DNA of 7,990 nucleotides from Candidatus Solibacter sp. GTDB taxonomy: Bacteria > Acidobacteriota > Terriglobia > Bryobacterales > Bryobacteraceae. Positions 5,160-7,990 of this stretch are shown piece by piece. Both the position numbers and the translations under genes were made by a program. The first letter of the stretch is position 1. Every line of letters starts with the position of its first letter. Under the pieces are notes generated by a model. It had not been told where the DNA came from. It ran no database searches and saw nothing but the letters and a program-made list of their open reading frames with translations. The stretch covers positions 1 to 7,990 of the forward strand of contig JAPKZC010000387.1 in the NCBI GenBank assembly GCA_026394025.1, in the 5' to 3' direction.

Positions 5160-7990
5160 ATGTCGAAAGTACAGCGCAGGATTCGTTTTCTGCTTCTGTT
5201 CGTCTGCTCCGCTGCATGCCTGTTGGCGCAATCGGATCGCGGAGTAATCAGCGGGTCGGTGAAGGATTCCTCCGGCGCCTCGGTGCCCGAGGCAAGAGTC
5301 ACCGTGACTCATGTCCAGACCAACGTGGCCAGCAACACGGTAACCACCAGCACCGGCGTTTTCGCGGTGCCCGCGCTTCCCGTAGGCAGCTACCGGCTGG
5401 TCGTCGAAAAAGCAGGCTTCAAGCTGAGCATTCACGGCCCTATGGAACTGAACGGCGGCTCCGGCATTCAGGTGGACGCGGTGCTGGAGATCGGCACCGC
5501 GCAGCAGTCCGTAGTAGTCACTTCCGATACGCAGATGTTGCAGACGGAGAGCGCCCGCGTCCAGTCGGCCATCACGCGCAAGATGGTGGACGAACTTCCG
5601 CTGGTGGTGAGCGGCAACATGCGCAGTCCGCTGACCCTGGCCAACATCACCCCGCAATACAGCGACGGCAGACTGGGCGGAGGGCAGGGCGGTGGACTCG
5701 GCATCACGCTCGACGGCGTTTCCAGCCAGGTGAACGGGTCAGCCAACCTGGACTGGATCGTTCTCAATACCCCGTCGGTGGACGCCATCACCGAGTTCGA
5801 GGTGGTGACCAACGGTTTCAAGGCCGAATTCGGCCACGGCGCCGGCGGCCTGGTCAGTTTCGTGTCGAAGTCCGGCACCAACCAGTTTCATGGCAGCGCC
5901 TACGACTTCGCACGCAACAACGCATTGGATGCACGCGGGTTCTTCGCCGCCAGCACCGCCATTTATAAGCAGCACGATCTTGGCGCGACCTTTGGCGGGC
6001 CTGTCCGCATTCCGAAGCTGTACAACGGCAAGGACCGCACCTTCTTCTTTTTCACCTATGAAGGTTTCCGCAACCGCGTGGGCGGATCCACAACGCCGAC
6101 CTCGATTGCGCCGCCGGAGTTCTATCAGGGCGACATGCGCAACTTCGTGGACCAGGCCGGCAAGCAGATCGTGATCTACGACCCGGACACTACCCAGCAG
6201 GTGGGCTCGAAGTATGTGCGCGCTCCCTTCCCCAACAACATGATTCCGCAGGCACGCTTCGATCCGTTGTCCCAGAAGATCCTCGCCTACGGCGCTTCAT
6301 TGAAGCCGAATGTGGCCGGACTGGTGCCGGGGACGGCTGACTACATTTATCGCAATTACATTACGCCGGGTGTTCAACTCAACCCCGTGGACAAACTGAG
6401 CGTACGCCTCGACCACGTGCTCAATCCCAAGAACCGGCTGGGCTTTACCTACAGCTATTCGCAGCAGCGCCAGGTCCCGGGCGCCGACGGGCCGCCAGGA
6501 TTCCCGGGCGTGATCAGCAGTTTTCAGAATCTCTGGCGCGGTTCCAATGTCTACCGTGGAAACTGGGATTCCACCATCAGCCCCCGACTCGTCAACCATT
6601 TCTATATGGGCGCCAACCGGTTCTACGAGCGCTGGCGCGCGCTCTCCATCGACGGCACCGACTGGGCCTCCAAGACCTGCATCCCCAATGTGTTCGATTG
6701 CGGCCTGAATTTTCCCACCGTCAATACGGGGCAGTTCGGCACCTGGGGAGCGCCCGCTCCCAGCGGATCGGCAAGCCCGATCTATTCCTTCAACGATGAT
6801 CTGACCTTCGTCACCGGAAAACACACATTGAAGGCCGGATATAACTGGGAACTACAGCCATATCAGGGCTGGGGGATGAACAACGCGATGGGCAACGTCA
6901 GCTTCTCGCGCTTGAACACGTCCGTACCGCAGGACTCGAACGCCAATACCGGCGGCGGATCGGGCTGGGCGTCGTTCCTGCTCGGCTATGCCAGCGCCGG
7001 AGTGGTCGAGACTCCGCGCGATGTCTACACCAAATTCCGATACCAGTCCGGGTTCTTCCAGGATGACTGGCGCGTCTCTTCGCGTCTGACCCTCAACCTC
7101 GGCATCCGCTACGAATTCGAGTTGCCGCCCCTGAACCCGGACGACACCTTCAGCGATTTCAGCCCCACCACGCCCAACCCGGCGGCCGACGGGCGGCCCG
7201 GCGCCCTGATCTTTGCCGGGTTCGGCACGGGACGCACCAACACGCGCACGCTGGTGCCGGGGTGGTACAAAGGAATCGGCCCGCGCCTGGGTCTCTCCTA
7301 CCGGTTGGGCGACAAGACGGTCATCCGCGCATCGGGCAGCCGCAGTTTCGGCCGGGTGCAGAATACCGGAGGCAGCGCCCACAATCAGGGCTTCAGCCAG
7401 AGTGTTACCTTCAGCGACACCGCCCAGGGCGTCACGCCGCTCTATAAGTTGAAAGAGGGCATGCCCGCCTGGGCGAAACCCCCCTTCATCACCCCCTCCT
7501 TCGCCAACGATGCGTCTCCCTACTACTGGCAGGGGGTCGAAGCCAGCCGCTTGCCCGAAAACCTGGCCTGGAGTTTTACTCTTCAGCGCCAGGTCAAACC
7601 CAACCTTCTGGTGGAGGCAGGCTACAGCGCCATGATGGGTACGCATTTGGTGGCCGGGTTGCTGAAGCTCAATCAAGCCAATCCGGATACCTTGCCGGCG
7701 GCACTGAGCATCTACACGCAGTCGGGGCGCACGAATCTGGTCAAGAACATCACCGACCCCTCCATTACCGCCCTCGGCATACAGAAGCCTTACGCAAGTT
7801 ACAACAGTACGGTGGCGCGCGCGTTCCAGCCATACCCGCAGTTCCTGAGTATCGATACCTCCCGTGGCAACGGCGATCACAGCGGCCATTCCACTTATCA
7901 TTCGCTGGTAACCAAGGTCACCAAAAGTTACTCGCACGGCTTGGTAGTGAACGCGTCGTATGTGTTATCGAAAGCGTTTAGCGATGCGGA
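5160..7990 (+). CDS. TonB-dependent receptor, Oar-like, with carboxypeptidase-regulatory-like N-terminal domain (3' end outside window)
   Basis: ATG at 5160 starts an open frame of at least 943 codons that runs off the window. Residues 1-23 form a Sec signal peptide (charged MSKVQRRIR, then a Leu/Phe/Val/Ala core) with cleavage near LLA|Q; no lipobox fits. Residues 27-112 are a carboxypeptidase-regulatory-like beta domain (GVISGSVKDSSGASVPEARV, later GVFAVPALPVGSYRLVVEKAG). The plug spans about 120-245 and includes ITLDGV, SVDAITEFEVVTNGFKAEFG and SFVSKSGTNQFHGSAYDFAR. The rest is an aromatic-rich beta-barrel with typical strands (GKDRTFFFFTYEGFR, LTLNLGIRYEFE, YKGIGPRLGLSYRLG). C and C in CIPNVFDC may form a disulfide in a surface loop. 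Acidobacterial members are usually over 1000 residues, so a few hundred may be missing. It would sit in the outer membrane and import a ligand, or hold one for digestion, using TonB energy. The ligand is not readable; neighbours suggest a glycan product. Confidence 0.9.
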   Translation, partial: MSKVQRRIRFLLLFVCSAACLLAQSDRGVISGSVKDSSGASVPEARVTVTHVQTNVASNTVTTSTGVFAVPALPVGSYRLVVEKAGFKLSIHGPMELNGGSGIQVDAVLEIGTAQQSVVVTSDTQMLQTESARVQSAITRKMVDELPLVVSGNMRSPLTLANITPQYSDGRLGGGQGGGLGITLDGVSSQVNGSANLDWIVLNTPSVDAITEFEVVTNGFKAEFGHGAGGLVSFVSKSGTNQFHGSAYDFARNNALDARGFFAASTAIYKQHDLGATFGGPVRIPKLYNGKDRTFFFFTYEGFRNRVGGSTTPTSIAPPEFYQGDMRNFVDQAGKQIVIYDPDTTQQVGSKYVRAPFPNNMIPQARFDPLSQKILAYGASLKPNVAGLVPGTADYIYRNYITPGVQLNPVDKLSVRLDHVLNPKNRLGFTYSYSQQRQVPGADGPPGFPGVISSFQNLWRGSNVYRGNWDSTISPRLVNHFYMGANRFYERWRALSIDGTDWASKTCIPNVFDCGLNFPTVNTGQFGTWGAPAPSGSASPIYSFNDDLTFVTGKHTLKAGYNWELQPYQGWGMNNAMGNVSFSRLNTSVPQDSNANTGGGSGWASFLLGYASAGVVETPRDVYTKFRYQSGFFQDDWRVSSRLTLNLGIRYEFELPPLNPDDTFSDFSPTTPNPAADGRPGALIFAGFGTGRTNTRTLVPGWYKGIGPRLGLSYRLGDKTVIRASGSRSFGRVQNTGGSAHNQGFSQSVTFSDTAQGVTPLYKLKEGMPAWAKPPFITPSFANDASPYYWQGVEASRLPENLAWSFTLQRQVKPNLLVEAGYSAMMGTHLVAGLLKLNQANPDTLPAALSIYTQSGRTNLVKNITDPSITALGIQKPYASYNSTVARAFQPYPQFLSIDTSRGNGDHSGHSTYHSLVTKVTKSYSHGLVVNASYVLSKAFSDA

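Noticed and set aside
6852..7937. 361-codon open frame on the - strand
   Set aside because: It is opposite the receptor gene, whose frame shows clear family motifs on both sides; the antisense product has no recognisable domain.

Overview
The window is GC-rich (roughly 60-65% by eye). All four supported genes lie on the + strand, and the first and last are cut by the window edges. The best lineage guess is an Acidobacteriota soil bacterium of the Bryobacterales/Solibacter type. The main reason is the last gene: a very large outer-membrane receptor with an N-terminal carboxypeptidase-regulatory-like domain and an Oar-like plug, a gene family greatly expanded in that group. The lineage is recognised from family style, not from any search.

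Layout: (1) 1-1083 is the 3' end of a large glycoside-hydrolase-like protein. (2) 1084-1329 is a gap with a strong stem-loop after the stop codon, a second hairpin, and a 32-bp block that recurs at 5070-5101. (3) 1330-2142 encodes a 270-aa exported protein of unknown family with a Tat-like signal. (4) 2143-2375 is a GC-rich gap with several inverted repeats and no convincing gene. (5) 2376-5036 encodes an 886-aa Tat-exported, glycosidase-like protein with an alpha-glucuronidase/GH20-type N-terminal domain, a probable TIM barrel, a helical region and a C-terminal beta domain. (6) 5037-5159 is compact and regulatory: a terminator-like hairpin, the second copy of the shared block, and a long-range stem that would hide the Shine-Dalgarno sequence of the next gene. 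(7) 5160-7990 is the first 943 codons of the TonB-dependent receptor.

The genes fit a carbohydrate-acquisition locus. Exported enzymes would trim a uronic-acid- or hexosamine-bearing glycan, and the outer-membrane receptor would import products. This is inferred from gene types and adjacency; the substrate cannot be read from the sequence. The strongest new observations are non-coding: a shared upstream block tying the 270-aa gene to the receptor gene, and a 15-bp interrupted stem over the receptor's ribosome-binding site. No RNA genes, CRISPR arrays, insertion sequences or phage genes were seen.
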